DNA of 64,000 nucleotides from the NCBI RefSeq assembly GCF_000715075.1, contig NC_134101.1, positions 196,622,103 to 196,686,102 of the forward strand, given 5' to 3'. The notes below the pieces were generated by a model, which saw nothing but the letters and a program-made list of their open reading frames with translations, searched no databases and was not told the origin of the DNA. This document shows positions 1-9,834 of this stretch, in pieces (position 1 is the first letter of the stretch; each line of letters begins with the position of its first letter). This DNA comes from Nicotiana tabacum. Taxonomy: Eukaryota; Streptophyta; Magnoliopsida; Solanales; Solanaceae. Made by a program: the position numbers and the translations under genes.

Positions 1-560
1 AAACTTATTACAATCCTTAAAACACCTAAAACAACATCGAAACGACGAATCAACAACGGATTCAAGCCTATGAATTCCAAAACTCTAAAAATATGCTTTC
101 GATCAAAAAGTATATCAATCCTTGTCCAAATGACCTGAACTTTTGCACGCACGTCGCATTCAACACTACGAAGCTACTCCAACTTCCAGAATTTCATTCC
201 GGCACTCGGATCAAAATTTCACTATCGAACCGAAAATCTCAAAATTAGACATTTCAGCATTTCAAGCCTAAATTAGCTACGGACCTCCAAAACACAATCT
301 GATCACACCCCTAAGCCCGAAATCACCCAACGGGGCTAATGGAACCATCGGAATTCCATTCCGAGGTCGTCTTCACATTGTTCCAACTACGATCAAATTT
401 CCAACACTTAAGCTCTCATTTAGGGACTAAATGTCCCAAAACTCTCCGAAACTCGAAACCGAACATCCCGGCAATTCAAAATAGCAGAAATAAAAATGAG
501 GAAAATAGTTAATAGGGGATCGGGGTGTAAATTCTTAAGACGACCGGCCGGGTCGTCACA
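1..560 (-). repeat. Element A 3' LTR (first 560 bp; rest outside window)
   Basis: This stretch aligns end to end with about 7333-7889. It ends on the minus strand with the same LTR start: TGTGACGACC here, TGTAATAACC in the other copy. The two copies differ at several percent of positions by eye, so the insertion is not recent. Confidence 0.92.
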
Positions 561-577
561 TCCTCCTACACTTAAAC
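561..577 (-). other. Polypurine tract of element A
   Basis: On the minus strand, a purine-rich GTGTAGGAGGATG-like stretch directly precedes the 3' LTR. This is where plus-strand DNA synthesis of an LTR element is primed. Confidence 0.75.
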
Positions 578-1930
578 ATTTGTTCATCCTCGAACGAGCA
601 TAAAGACATACCTGAAGTAGTGAAAAGATGAGGGTAACAGCTGCACATACCCTGTTCGGTCTCCCAGGTCGCCTCCACGGCCGGCTGACCTCACCATTGA
701 ACCTTTACTAATGCAATATTTTTTGACCTCAGCTTTCTAACCTGCCTGTCCAATATTGTCACTGGCTCCTCAACATAAGATAGATCCTTGTCCAACTGGA
801 CTGAACTGAAATCCAACACGTGCGACGGATCACCCTGATACCTCCGGAGCATCGAAACATGAAAAATCGGATGAACTCCTGCCAAGCTGGGAGGTAAGGC
901 AAGCTCATAAGTAACCTCCCCAACATGCCTCAATATCTCAAAAGGGCCAATAAACCTCGGACTCAACTTCGCTTTCTTCCCAAATCTCATAACACCCTTC
1001 ATAGGTGGTACCCGAAGTAGAACCCGCTCTCCTACCATATAGAAAACATCACGAACCTTTCGGTCCACATATCTTCTGTCTGGACTGGGCTGTACGTAGT
1101 CTATCCTGAATCACCTTAACCTTCTCCAAAGCATCCTGTACCAAGTCTGTGCCCAATAATCTGGCCTCACCCGGCTCAAACCAACCCACAGAGGATCTAC
1201 ACCGCCTACCATATAAAGCCTCATATGGTGCCATCTTAATGCTGGACTGATGGCGGTTATTGTAAGCAAACTCCGCCAATGGAAAGAACTGATCCCAAGA
1301 CCCTCCAAATTCAATCACACACGCACAGAGCATATCCTCAAGAATCTGAATAGTGTGCTCGGACTGTCCGTCCGTCTGAGGGTGAAATGATGCACTCAAA
1401 TCCACCCGAGTACCCAACTCATGTTGAACGGCCCTCTAGAACCGTGATGTGAACTGAGTACCTCTATCTGAAATGATGGAAACTGGAATATCATGCAGAC
1501 GAAACCTCCCGGATATAAATCTATGCTAGACGCTCCGAAGAATAGGTAGTACACACAGGGATGAAGTGCGCAGACTTGGTTAGCCGATCCACAATCACCC
1601 AAATAGCATCGAACTTTCTCAAAGTCCGTGGGAGCCCAACTACAAAGTCTATGGTGATCCGCTCCCACTTCCACTCCGAAATCTCTATCTGCTGAAGCAA
1701 CCCACCCGGTCTCTGTTGCTCATACTTCACCTGCTGACAGTTGAGGCACCAATCTACAAATCCAACTACATCTTTCTTCATCCGCCTCCACCAATAGTGC
1801 TGGCTCAAATCCTGATACATCTTCGCGGCACCCGGATGAATGGAATACCGCGAACTATGAGCCTCTTCCAGAATCAACTCCCGAATCTCATCAACATTGG
1901 GTACACAAATCTGACCCTACATTCTCAATA
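578..1930 (-). pseudogene. Element A integrase and chromodomain, broken
   Basis: Integrates retrotransposon DNA into the host chromosome; the chromodomain directs it to particular chromatin. Reading from 1930 downwards: a zinc-binding HHCC region (EEAHSSRYSIHPG, then WCLNCQQVK), the catalytic core starting at TIDFVVGLP, the DGQSE motif holding the catalytic Glu (about 1365), a GPFEIL and HPIFHVS C-terminal region, and a chromodomain ending at VKVQW with a stop at 691-693. Chromodomain residues continue past that stop (GQPAVEATWETE), so it is premature. The core has stops and a frameshift at about 1425-1530, which destroys the second catalytic Asp region (SIISDRGT expected). A CAG to TAG nonsense codon lies at 1917-1919 (LRM-stop-GQICVP). 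Confidence 0.9.
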
Positions 1931-3567
1931 CCCTGTCATCACCATGGTCACATCTCTAGCATCACCATGCTGAACCTTGTCCTTGAGGACAAGCAAATGA
2001 GGGTCATCATACTGACGCTCCCTGATACAATCAAATAGGGAAGACCGATAAATCACGCAAGCTAGAACCCGACTGGGCTCCGAAAAATCCAATCTCACAA
2101 ATTGGCTGGCTAAGGCCTCTCCGATGTTGGTAAATAAGCCAAACTCTCTGCCCGACGACTCAAGGCATCGGCCACCACATTGGCCTTGCCCCAAGTGATA
2201 CAAAATAGTGATATCATAGTTCTTCAGCAACTCTAACCATCTCCTCTGGCGCAAATTTAGATCCTTTTGCTTGAACAGGTGCTGCAAGCTCCGATGATCA
2301 GTATAAATCTCACAAGGAACCCCGTACAAATAATGATGCCAGATCTTCAGGGCGTGAACAATGGCAGCTAACTCAAGGTCGTGGACAGGATAATTCTTCT
2401 CGTGAACCTTTAACTGTCTGGATGTGTAGGCAATCACCCTACCGTCCTACATCAAAACCGCTCCAGGCCAATCCTAGAGGCATCACAATAGACCATATAA
2501 GATCCCGAACTTGAAGGCAATATCAAAACTGGGACTGTAGTCAAAGCTATCTTAAGCTTCTGAAAGCTCGCCTCACACTCTTCCGTCCACTGGAACGGAG
2601 CACCCTTCTGGGTCAGTCTGGTCATAGGGGCTATAATCGATGAAAACCCCTCAACAAAACGACGGTAATAACCCGCCAAGCCAGGGAAACTGCGGATCTC
2701 TGAAGCTGAGGATGGTTTGGGCCAACTCTGCATGGCCTCTTCTTCCTTCAGATCCACCTGAATACCCTCACTTGACACCACGTGGCCTAAGAATGCCACG
2801 GAATCCAACCTAAACTCACATTTCGAGAACTTAGCATATAACTTATTTTCTTTCAAGGTCTGAAGAACGGTCCTCAGGTGCTACTCATGATCTTCCTGAC
2901 TCCGGGAATACACCAGAATATCATCAATAAAGACAATGACGAATGAGTCAAGGTACGGCCGGAACACACTGTGCATCAAATGCATAGGGGCTGCTGGGGC
3001 ATTGGTTAACCCAAATGACATGACAAGGAACTCGTAATGATCGTACCGAGTCTTGAAAGCAGTCTTCGAGATATCTGGCTCCCAAATCTTCAATTGATGG
3101 TAACCATAGTGCAAGTCAATCTTAGAAAACACTCGTGCGCCCTGAAGCTGGTCAAACAGATCATCAATACGAGGCAAAGGATAACAGTTCTTCACTGTAA
3201 CTTTGTTCCATTGGTGATAATCAATACACATACGCATAGAACTATCCTTTTTCTTTACAAACAAGACAGGAGCACCCCAAGGGGATACACTGGGCCGAAT
3301 GAAACCCTTATCAAGCAATTCATGTAACTGATCCTTCAACTCCTTCAACTCAGGAAGAGCCATACGATACGGAGGAATAGAAATGGGTTGAGTGTCTGGC
3401 AATAGATCAATGCCGAAATCAATATCTCTATCAGGCGGCATGCTCGGAAGATCAGTTGGAAATACATCAGGAAAATCTCGTACTACTAGGACTGAATCAA
3501 CGGAAAGGGTATCAATATTGACATCTCTCACATAAGCTAGATACGTGTCATACCCCTTCTCAACCAT
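1925..3567 (-). pseudogene. Element A reverse transcriptase and RNase H, broken
   Basis: Copies element RNA into DNA. RT spans about 2881-3400, with [10 protein letters not shown] (usually YRQLNK), [21 protein letters not shown] and the catalytic box FIDDILVYS, all legible. It continues in a second open piece at 2452-2856 ([14 protein letters not shown] and [11 protein letters not shown], the usual thumb and connection). RNase H follows at 1925-2437, with [12 protein letters not shown] and YTDHRSLQ carrying the acidic residues. Two in-frame stops, 2881-2883 (EDHE-stop-HLRTVLQ) and 2447-2449 (VLM-stop-DGRVIAY), stand where close relatives have Gln. Frame changes separate RT, RNase H and integrase. 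Confidence 0.92.
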
Positions 3568-3689
3568 ACGTTAAGCCTTACGGAAAGAAATAACTCCACT
3601 GGGAGTGTGATCTAAAGTACCCCTCCACTCAACACGGGTACACCTGGCATAGCCAGCATCACGGTTTTGGCGTGACAATCAAGAATATC

Positions 3690-3960
3690 ATAATGGGGCG
3701 ACAACTAGTCCATGCCTAAGATAATATCAAAATCTACCATGCTGAGCAATAATAAATCGGTTCTGGTCCCAAAACCACTTAGATCAACCAAACACGACCG
3801 ATAAATGCGGTCCTCAAAAAGAAAATCTCCCACAGGAGTAAAAACATAAATAGGGGAACTTAAAGAATCCTGAGGTACACCCAAATACGGAGCAAAATAA
3901 GAAGGCACATAAGAGTAAGTAGAGCCTGGATCGAATAGAACCGATGCATCTCTGTGACAA
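3690..3960 (-). pseudogene. Element A aspartic protease, broken
   Basis: Processes the Gag-Pol polyprotein. The core follows LFDPGST, a form common in this plant element group (DPGS in place of DS/TGS), and continues SYFAPYLGVPQDSLSSPIYV. A second conserved block is FDIILGMD, followed by a stop at about 3700 where Trp is expected (GMDWL). Between gag and RT; frame differs from both neighbours. Confidence 0.8.
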
Positions 3961-3961
3961 A

Positions 3962-4842
3962 CTAGAGTAATACCTGTGATGATAGAATCGGAAGCAACAG
4001 CCTCGGTATGGGAAGGAAGGGCATAATATCTGGTTTGGCCTTCCCCTCTAGCTGGCTAAGAGGTGGGGTAGCAACTGGTGTTGTGATCATAGCCTGAGAA
4101 CTCTGCAGAGCGCGCTGTGGTTGAGAAGTCTGTGGAGGTGCACTCCTCCCAAGTTTAGGGCAATCCCTCACCACATGGCGTGTGTCACCACACTTAAAAC
4201 AAGTCTGGGAGGACGTGGTAGTGGGAACTGTGCAGTACGGGTACTCCAAGACCCCTGAACACCTGAAACACTGTGTGAAGTCTGAGATGCAAATTGAGCT
4301 GGTTGACCCACAAAACCTCTACCATGCCGTACTCTTCATCCAAAATAAGGACCAGTGGGTCTCTCCAGCCTACGAGGTCTCCTTACTTCCCTATACTCTC
4401 TCTCCTGGACCCACATGTCCTCTACTCGGTGAGAGGTCCTCACCACCTGCTAAACTGGGACCACAGGTTGTGTCGCCATGACACCTGGAACCTGAACAAT
4501 GAGAACTCGCTGCTCTAGAGTGGAGGTGGCAGAAGTCTGGGTCCCTTCCCCGATCTGTGAAGTAGTTGGTACAACCTGAATCAACCCCACCTGAACTAAT
4601 GTACCAAACATGCTCAAGAACTGTGCTAATGTCTCCTGAAGTACTGGAGTAGTAGTAGCAGTAGGCGCATTCGATGGCTGGGCTATGGCTGAAACTGCTG
4701 GTGGCTCTTCGGTAGCAGCTCGCGCGGGTGCTCTATCTGCACCGTGTACGCGTCTTTGGCTTCTACCCCGGCCTTGACCTCTGACAGTTCTCGTAGGGGG
4801 CGCGGGTGTCGGATCATCTCTGATAGCACGTGTCCTCACCAT
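3962..4842 (-). pseudogene. Element A gag with the capsid core deleted
   Basis: Gag forms the particle that packages element RNA. The start at 4842 (MVRTRAI) matches element C's gag start (MVRTHAT at 53860). The N-terminal Pro/Ala/Thr-rich segment ends in a stop at 4450. A basic segment of ReY/Rxx repeats follows, then a zinc knuckle C-F-K-C-x4-H-x4-C at about 4146-4190 and a C-terminal tail. From start to knuckle is about 0.65 kb here, against about 1.3 kb in element C. The missing part is the retrotransposon-gag capsid domain (in C: the stretch with FIWWEDF and QFSVLFLEKYVP). This gag could not form a normal shell. Confidence 0.85.
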
Positions 4843-5026
4843 CTGTGAGAGAATGAAAGACAGAGGTTTAGGATTGTGATGTTAAAAATCTCGCACGACG
4901 GGGAAATCAAATGAAGTGGAATTTTTTTAACGGTTACATAGCCTCTTGTAGATAAGTACAGATGTATCCGTACTGATCAGCGAGACTCTAATAAACCAGC
5001 TTGTGATTCATGACTCCTATGAACCT
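4843..5026. other. Element A 5' leader, no gene
   Basis: Short leader between the primer-binding site and the gag start of element A. No coding signal is seen. Confidence 0.6.
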
Positions 5027-5042
5027 AGAGCTCTGATACCAA
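5027..5042 (-). other. Primer-binding site of element A (tRNA-Met type)
   Basis: The minus strand reads TTGGTATCAGAGCTCTAGG immediately inside the 5' LTR. This is the usual initiator tRNA-Met complementary site of plant chromoviruses, and it fixes the element's orientation. Confidence 0.9.
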
Positions 5043-5689
5043 CTTTTCATGACCCTGGTTCGCGCTCCGTGAATCATCGTTACGGCAAAATAAACCAAAT
5101 TTGCGGAAGAAAAGAAAAAAAACAAGTTAAAACAGAAAAGTGTAATAAAATAGCATTTGAAAGTGCCACTCGGCATACATAATACCAACTCTCATAAACT
5201 AATACAGTTTTTCCCAAAACCCAGAAACCCATGAATCACAAGCTACGAATATAATAAAATGCTCTAACTCCGGAATGTCTACATCAACAGAAGAAGATAG
5301 AAGGGCTATCACTACAAGATAGAATGAAAAGGGACTCCTCGGTCTGCGAACGCGGTAGATATACCTCGAAGTCTCTGGAGCAGTCGCATCCTCTCAAGGG
5401 TGATAGGACTGAGTCAAGGTACTTGGATCTACACATGAAAAACATGCGCAGAAAGGGGCATGAGTACACCACAGTGGTACTCAGTAAGTGCCAAGCCTAA
5501 CCTTGGTCGGGTAGTGACGAGGAAGGTCAGGGCGCTACTGAGATAAAATAAAAATATAAGGCACGACAGTATAAGATAAGCGGTACAGTTGAAAGCTAAC
5601 AACAAGAATCTAATACAGGAAAATAAGGAACTCAATAACTAAAACAGAGACAGAGACAATCACAAGGATAATAACCGGGAATCTCTCAG

Positions 5690-6052
5690 TATCCCGAGGA
5701 TCTCTTAGTACCCTCAATATATGCAAGGGATCTCTTGGTATCCTCAATATATACTAGGGATCTCTTAGTATCCCGAGGATCTCTTGGTATCCTCAATATA
5801 TGCTAGGGATCTCTTGGTATCCCGAGGATCTCTTGGTATCCTCAATATATGCTAGTGATCTCTCGGTATCCCGAGGATCTCTTGGTATCCTCAATATATG
5901 CTAGGGATCTCTCTGTATCCCAAGGATCTCTTGGTATCCTCAATATATGCTAGGGATCTCTCGGTATCCCGAGGATCTCTTGGTATCCTCAATATATGAT
6001 AGGGATCTCTCGGTATTCCGGGGATCTCTTGGTATCCTCACTTCAGCTCAAA
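5690..6052. repeat. 49-bp minisatellite inside element A LTR
   Basis: Units combine two related half-repeats, GGATCTCTTGGTATCCTC with AATATATGCTAG and GGATCTCTCGGTATCCCGA. The start of the AATATATGCTAG block recurs at 49-bp steps (for example 5791 to 5840). About seven units are seen, with point differences between copies. A palindromic GGGATCTC/GAGATCCC character recurs. No coding function is proposed. Confidence 0.9.
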
Positions 6053-6965
6053 TCATGAGTACGTACAGGGAATCTCCCGGGATGTCGTCCCGTAGTCCCA
6101 AAGTAAAACACACAACAATAGCACAAGGAATGCTCAAATAAACTCAACTTCATACCAAGTAAAATAGGTAATTCTAACCTAGCATGTTCCACATAATACA
6201 AATAAAGTAGTTTAAGCAAATAAAGCAATTAAGTCAATTAGGCATGTTTTTCTAAGCTAGCAGCAGGTTTAAATTCCAAGTAGTATAAGCAGAAGCAAAA
6301 CACAATTTAAGCTATTTTAGTGAAAACAGGATTTTCAACAATTAGGACAAGTACGCACTCGTCACCTCACGTATAAGGCATTTCAATTATCACAACACTA
6401 ATCCTAAGGGGAAAGTCCCCCACACAAGGTTAGGCAAGCCACTTACCTCGAACCAGCTCAATCAATTTGAAACCACATTCTTGCCACGAGTACTCAACTC
6501 CAAATGGCCCAAATCTATTCAATTCAATTTCATAATGTAAATAACACTTCAAGTAACTGATTCTACAAAGAGATTCTAAGCTAATACGCGAAATTAGGAA
6601 AAATGGTCAAAATGCCCCTCGGGCCCACGTCTCGGAATCAAGTAAAATTTATATTTCCAGAATCCTCACACTCTCACGAGTTCAGTCATACCAAAAGTAC
6701 CAAAATCAGACCTCAAATGATCCCTCAAATTATCACTCAAAGGTCTCTAATTAGTCAAGCCCTAACCCCTAAATTACCACTAATTTTCCTTAAATTTCTT
6801 GTTTAAAATGATAAAAATCACCCCAATAACGAGTTTATAGACCAAAGATCTTACCCAATGAATTCCTCTGAAAATCTCTCTTGAAAATGCCCCTCAAGGC
6901 TTCTTCCCGTTTGAAAAGAGGTAAAAATAGCTCAAATTTGCGAAGGCAAGAATTTATATGTTCTA

Positions 6966-7212
6966 CCCAGCAATCCCGCATCTGCGGTCCACCCATCGCA
7001 TCTGCGGTCCACCATCGTATCTGCGATACTGCTTCTGCGGTTCTCATTTAAAACCCCTCCGCCGCACCTGCGACCCAAAATCCGCATCTGTGGTCTCGTA
7101 GGTGCGGTACATATACCGCTTCTGTGGTTCCTACTGTTCCTCCCAATTTCCGTTTCTGCGATGGCAAATGTCGCTTCTACGGCTATGCATCTGCGGGACC
7201 CAACCGCAAGTG
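6966..7212. repeat. Cluster of CCGCA(N)TGCGG motifs in element A LTR
   Basis: More than ten dispersed copies of near-palindromic CCGCATCTGCGG and relatives (CGCATCTGCGGTCC, CCGCACCTGCG, CCGCTTCTGTGG, CGCTTCTACGG) in about 240 bp. The stretch is GC-rich and CpG-dense in an AT-rich LTR. Spacing is irregular, so it is not a simple tandem array. Function unknown. Confidence 0.7.
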
Positions 7213-7889
7213 CGGTTATGACAGAAAACCACTGAAGCTGCTCAAACAAATTTCAAATTCTTCTGACAACCTCCCGAAACCATCCCGAGGCCCCCGGGAC
7301 CTCAACCAAAGGCACCAACAAGTCTAATACCACTATCCAAACTTATATCAATCCTTAAAACACCTAAAACAACATCGAAACGACGAATCAACCACGGATT
7401 CAAGCCTAAGAATTCTAAAAATACGCTTTCGATCAAAAAGTCTATCAATCCTCGTCCGAATGACCTGAAATTTTGCACACACGTCGCATTCAACACTACG
7501 GAGGTACTCCAATTTCCGGAATTCCATTCTGACCCTCGGATCAAAATCTCACTATCGAACCGGAAACTTCAAAATTAGACCTTTCGGCATTTCAAGCCTA
7601 AATTAGCTACGGACCTCCAAAACACAATCCGATCACGCCCCTAAGCCCGAAATCACCTAACGGGGCTAACGGAACCATCGAAATTCCATTCCGAGGTCGT
7701 TTTCACGTTGTTCCGACTACGGTCAAATTTCCAACACTTAAGCTCTCATTTAGGGACTAAATGTCCCAAAACTTCCCGAACCTCGAAACCAAATATCCCG
7801 GCAATTCAAAATAGCAAAAATAAACACGAAAATAGTAATTAATAGAGGATGGGGATTAAATTCTTAAGACGACCGGCCGGGTTATTACA

Positions 7890-8867
7890 TCTAACCCCTC
7901 CAATGTCTAACACATGCTCAAAACCCAATTTCACATTTACCAAAAAGGTAATGTTTTTAAAACAACTATGTCTGATTTTCTCGGTGATGGCATATTTAAT
8001 GTGGACGGTGACATTTGGAAGTATCAAAGACAAGTTGCAAACCATGAGTTTAACACAAAATCTCTTCGCAAATTCGTTGAAACTGTTGATACAGAACTCA
8101 ACGAAAGGCTAATTCCAATTCTTGCTACTGCTGCTGCCAAAAAAGCAGTTGTTGATTTTTAAGACATTTTACAAAGGTTTGCTTTTGATAATATTTGTAA
8201 AATTGCTTTTGGGTATGATCCTGCTTATTTATTACCATCACTTCCTCAAGCAAAATTCGCAGTTGCTTTTGAAGAAGCTGTTAGGCTAAGCAGTGAAAGA
8301 GTCAATGCTATTTTCCCCTTTTTATGGAAAATCAAGAGAAAATTGAACATTGGGTCCGAGAAAAAATTCGGGGCAGCTGTTAATGAAGTTCGCCAATTTG
8401 CTAAAGAGCTCGTGAAAGAAAAACAAAGAGAACTCAATGAAGAATCATCGCTCGAATCAGTGAATTTATTATCAAGATTTTTAAGCACTGGCCATTCGGA
8501 TGAAGACTTTGTTACAGATATTGTTATAAGTTTCATTTTGGCTGGTCGTGACACAACATCTGCTGCTTTAACATGGTTTTTTTGGTTAATTTCTGGACAC
8601 CCAGAAGTAGAAAGTCAAATCTTGAAAGAGATTAAAGCAAAATCCGAAAGTCCAATGTATGATGAAGTGAAAGACATGATTTACACACATGCTTCACTTT
8701 GTGAAAGCATGAGATTTTACCCACCAGTTCCTATAGATTCTAAAGCTGCAGCAGAGGATAATATTTTGCCAGATGGTACTTTTGTGAAAAAGGGGACAAG
8801 GGTAAGTTATCATCCCTATGCATTGGGGAGCGTGGAGAAATTATGGGGAAAAGATTGGGCAGAGGAA
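7890..8867 (+). pseudogene. CYP94B-type cytochrome P450, 5' part (N-terminus lost)
   Basis: CYP94 enzymes are ER-bound monooxygenases; CYP94B members of dicots 12-hydroxylate jasmonoyl-isoleucine and CYP94A members oxidise fatty-acid omega ends. Read directly: NPSNV-stop-HMLKTQFHIYQKG, LGDGIFNVDGD, HEFNTKSLRKFV, the I-helix AGRDTTSAALTW, the K-helix ESMRFYPPVP (ExxR) and WGKDWAEE, after which the MULE-like element begins. Two stops are present: TAA at 7908 (Glu expected) and TAA at 8160-8162 (VVDF-stop-DILQRF, Gln expected). About 75-80 N-terminal residues, including the membrane anchor, are missing left of 7890 because element A inserted there. The remaining frame is otherwise continuous. 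CYP94 assignment is secure; the B subfamily rests on the downstream segment. Confidence 0.88.
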
Positions 8868-8868
8868 T

Positions 8869-9092
8869 CCGAAACTTTTTTGGACAAAAAAATACTTTTT
8901 TATTACTTGAAAAAAAAGATACATAAATGAGTAAAACGCATTACTATACTGCGTTTTACTTAAAAAAAATTTTTTTTGTAATTCGCAGTACTATACTGCG
9001 TTTTACTTAAAATCTGGGCCCAACTATATTTTATTAAAGCTGTTCGCAGTACTATACTGCGTTTTAAGTAAAACCCAGTATAATACTGCGAA
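8869..9092 (+). repeat. Left terminal inverted repeat with subterminal palindromes
   Basis: The outer about 75 bp pair with 16345-16420. Just inside are three copies of a near-perfect palindrome, GTAAAACGCAGTA with CTATACTGCGTTTTAC (about 8933, 8985 and 9046). Clustered subterminal repeats are typical transposase-binding zones in plant TIR elements; that role is inferred here. Confidence 0.85.
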
Positions 9093-9592
9093 CAACTTTA
9101 ACAAAATAAACCCCCTTCTTCTTCCTTGGACCACAGAACCGACGAACACCCTTTTAAAAAATTCTGATTCTGCTGGTCCCCCACCCCCGTGTCAAACTTT
9201 AAAAAAAAAAGTTTTGGGCCCCACCCGTCACCTAAAGAGCAAGGAGTGTAGGTCCCACATACAAGACAAGCTTTGGATTCTTTCTTTCGGGTGCAAAAAT
9301 TCAATTTCAATCAAATTCAAAAAACTTAAATCGAAGTATTTCGATTTTGTTTATGTCGAAACTCGTATAGTACATGCATATTTGTATTGTTTAATGTGTT
9401 TCCATGTTAATTTGTGTTATGTTTGTGTTTAAATTTATATCTTGCTTATACCCCGGATTGATTTATTAGCTTTGGTACAAAAAATTGTTAAAATTTGATA
9501 AATTATTTGCATTTTTAAAAAATTAATATTATTTATTTTGTTTGTTGTTCATATTTGTATTTTATGTTAGTTGTTTTTATATGTAATAGTGA
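9093..9592. other. AT-rich filler inside the TIR element, no gene
   Basis: No coding signature on either strand. The two short open frames around 9098-9432 overlap head to head and match no recognisable family. Confidence 0.6.
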
Positions 9593-9706
9593 CCTTTTAG
9601 CGTAGTAAAATAAATAGCATTTTAGCGTAGTAAAATATAAAGCCTTTTAGTGTTGTAAAATATAGAGCCTTTTAGCGTAGTAAAATGTAGAGCCTTTTAG
9701 CATAGA
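9593..9706. repeat. 25-bp tandem repeat, about five units
   Basis: Units of the form CCTTTTAGCGTAGTAAAAT with ATAGAG start near 9593, 9618, 9643, 9668 and 9693. It precedes the large satellite and is unrelated to it in sequence. Confidence 0.88.
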
Positions 9707-9834
9707 GTCTATGTAGTTTAAGTTTGTAGTAACTGCAAACTCTATCCAATTACACTTTACAAAATTAATTATTTAATTTATAACAATAAACTTACAAAAG
9801 TAACAAATTAATATATGTTGTAAAATAAACTCAA
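9707..9834. other. Transition into satellite, no gene
   Basis: AT-rich sequence with partial similarity to the satellite's TTAATTATTTAATTTAT block. No coding signal. Confidence 0.5.

Larger units (their letters stand above)
1..7889 (-). mobile_element. Element A: Ty3/gypsy Tekay/Del-type chromovirus, degenerate
   Basis: LTR retrotransposon read on the minus strand. In element order: 5' LTR (5045-7889), tRNA-Met-type primer site, gag, protease, RT, RNase H, integrase with C-terminal chromodomain, polypurine tract, and the first 560 bp of the 3' LTR before the window edge. The domain order and the chromodomain place it among the chromoviruses. Coding sequence is broken by stops and frameshifts in every domain, and gag lacks its capsid core, so it cannot move by itself. 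Its 5' LTR abuts a P450 coding sequence at 7890, so it inserted into that gene. The expected 5-bp target duplication is TCTAA (7890-7894), with its partner left of the window. Confidence 0.93.
5045..7889 (-). repeat. Element A 5' LTR, about 2.85 kb
   Basis: Bounded by the primer site on one side and the P450 fragment on the other. The distal 560 bp match the 3' LTR copy. The minus-strand start is TGTAATAACC; the 3' end is degraded (TCATGAAA where TCATGACA is expected). The LTR contains a 49-bp minisatellite and a cluster of CCGCA/TGCGG motifs, entered separately. Otherwise it holds no gene, and short open frames in it have no family signature. Confidence 0.88.

Noticed and set aside
5284..5635. 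Cys/Ser-rich minus-strand frames
   Set aside because: Inside element A's LTR; not conserved in a way that suggests coding.
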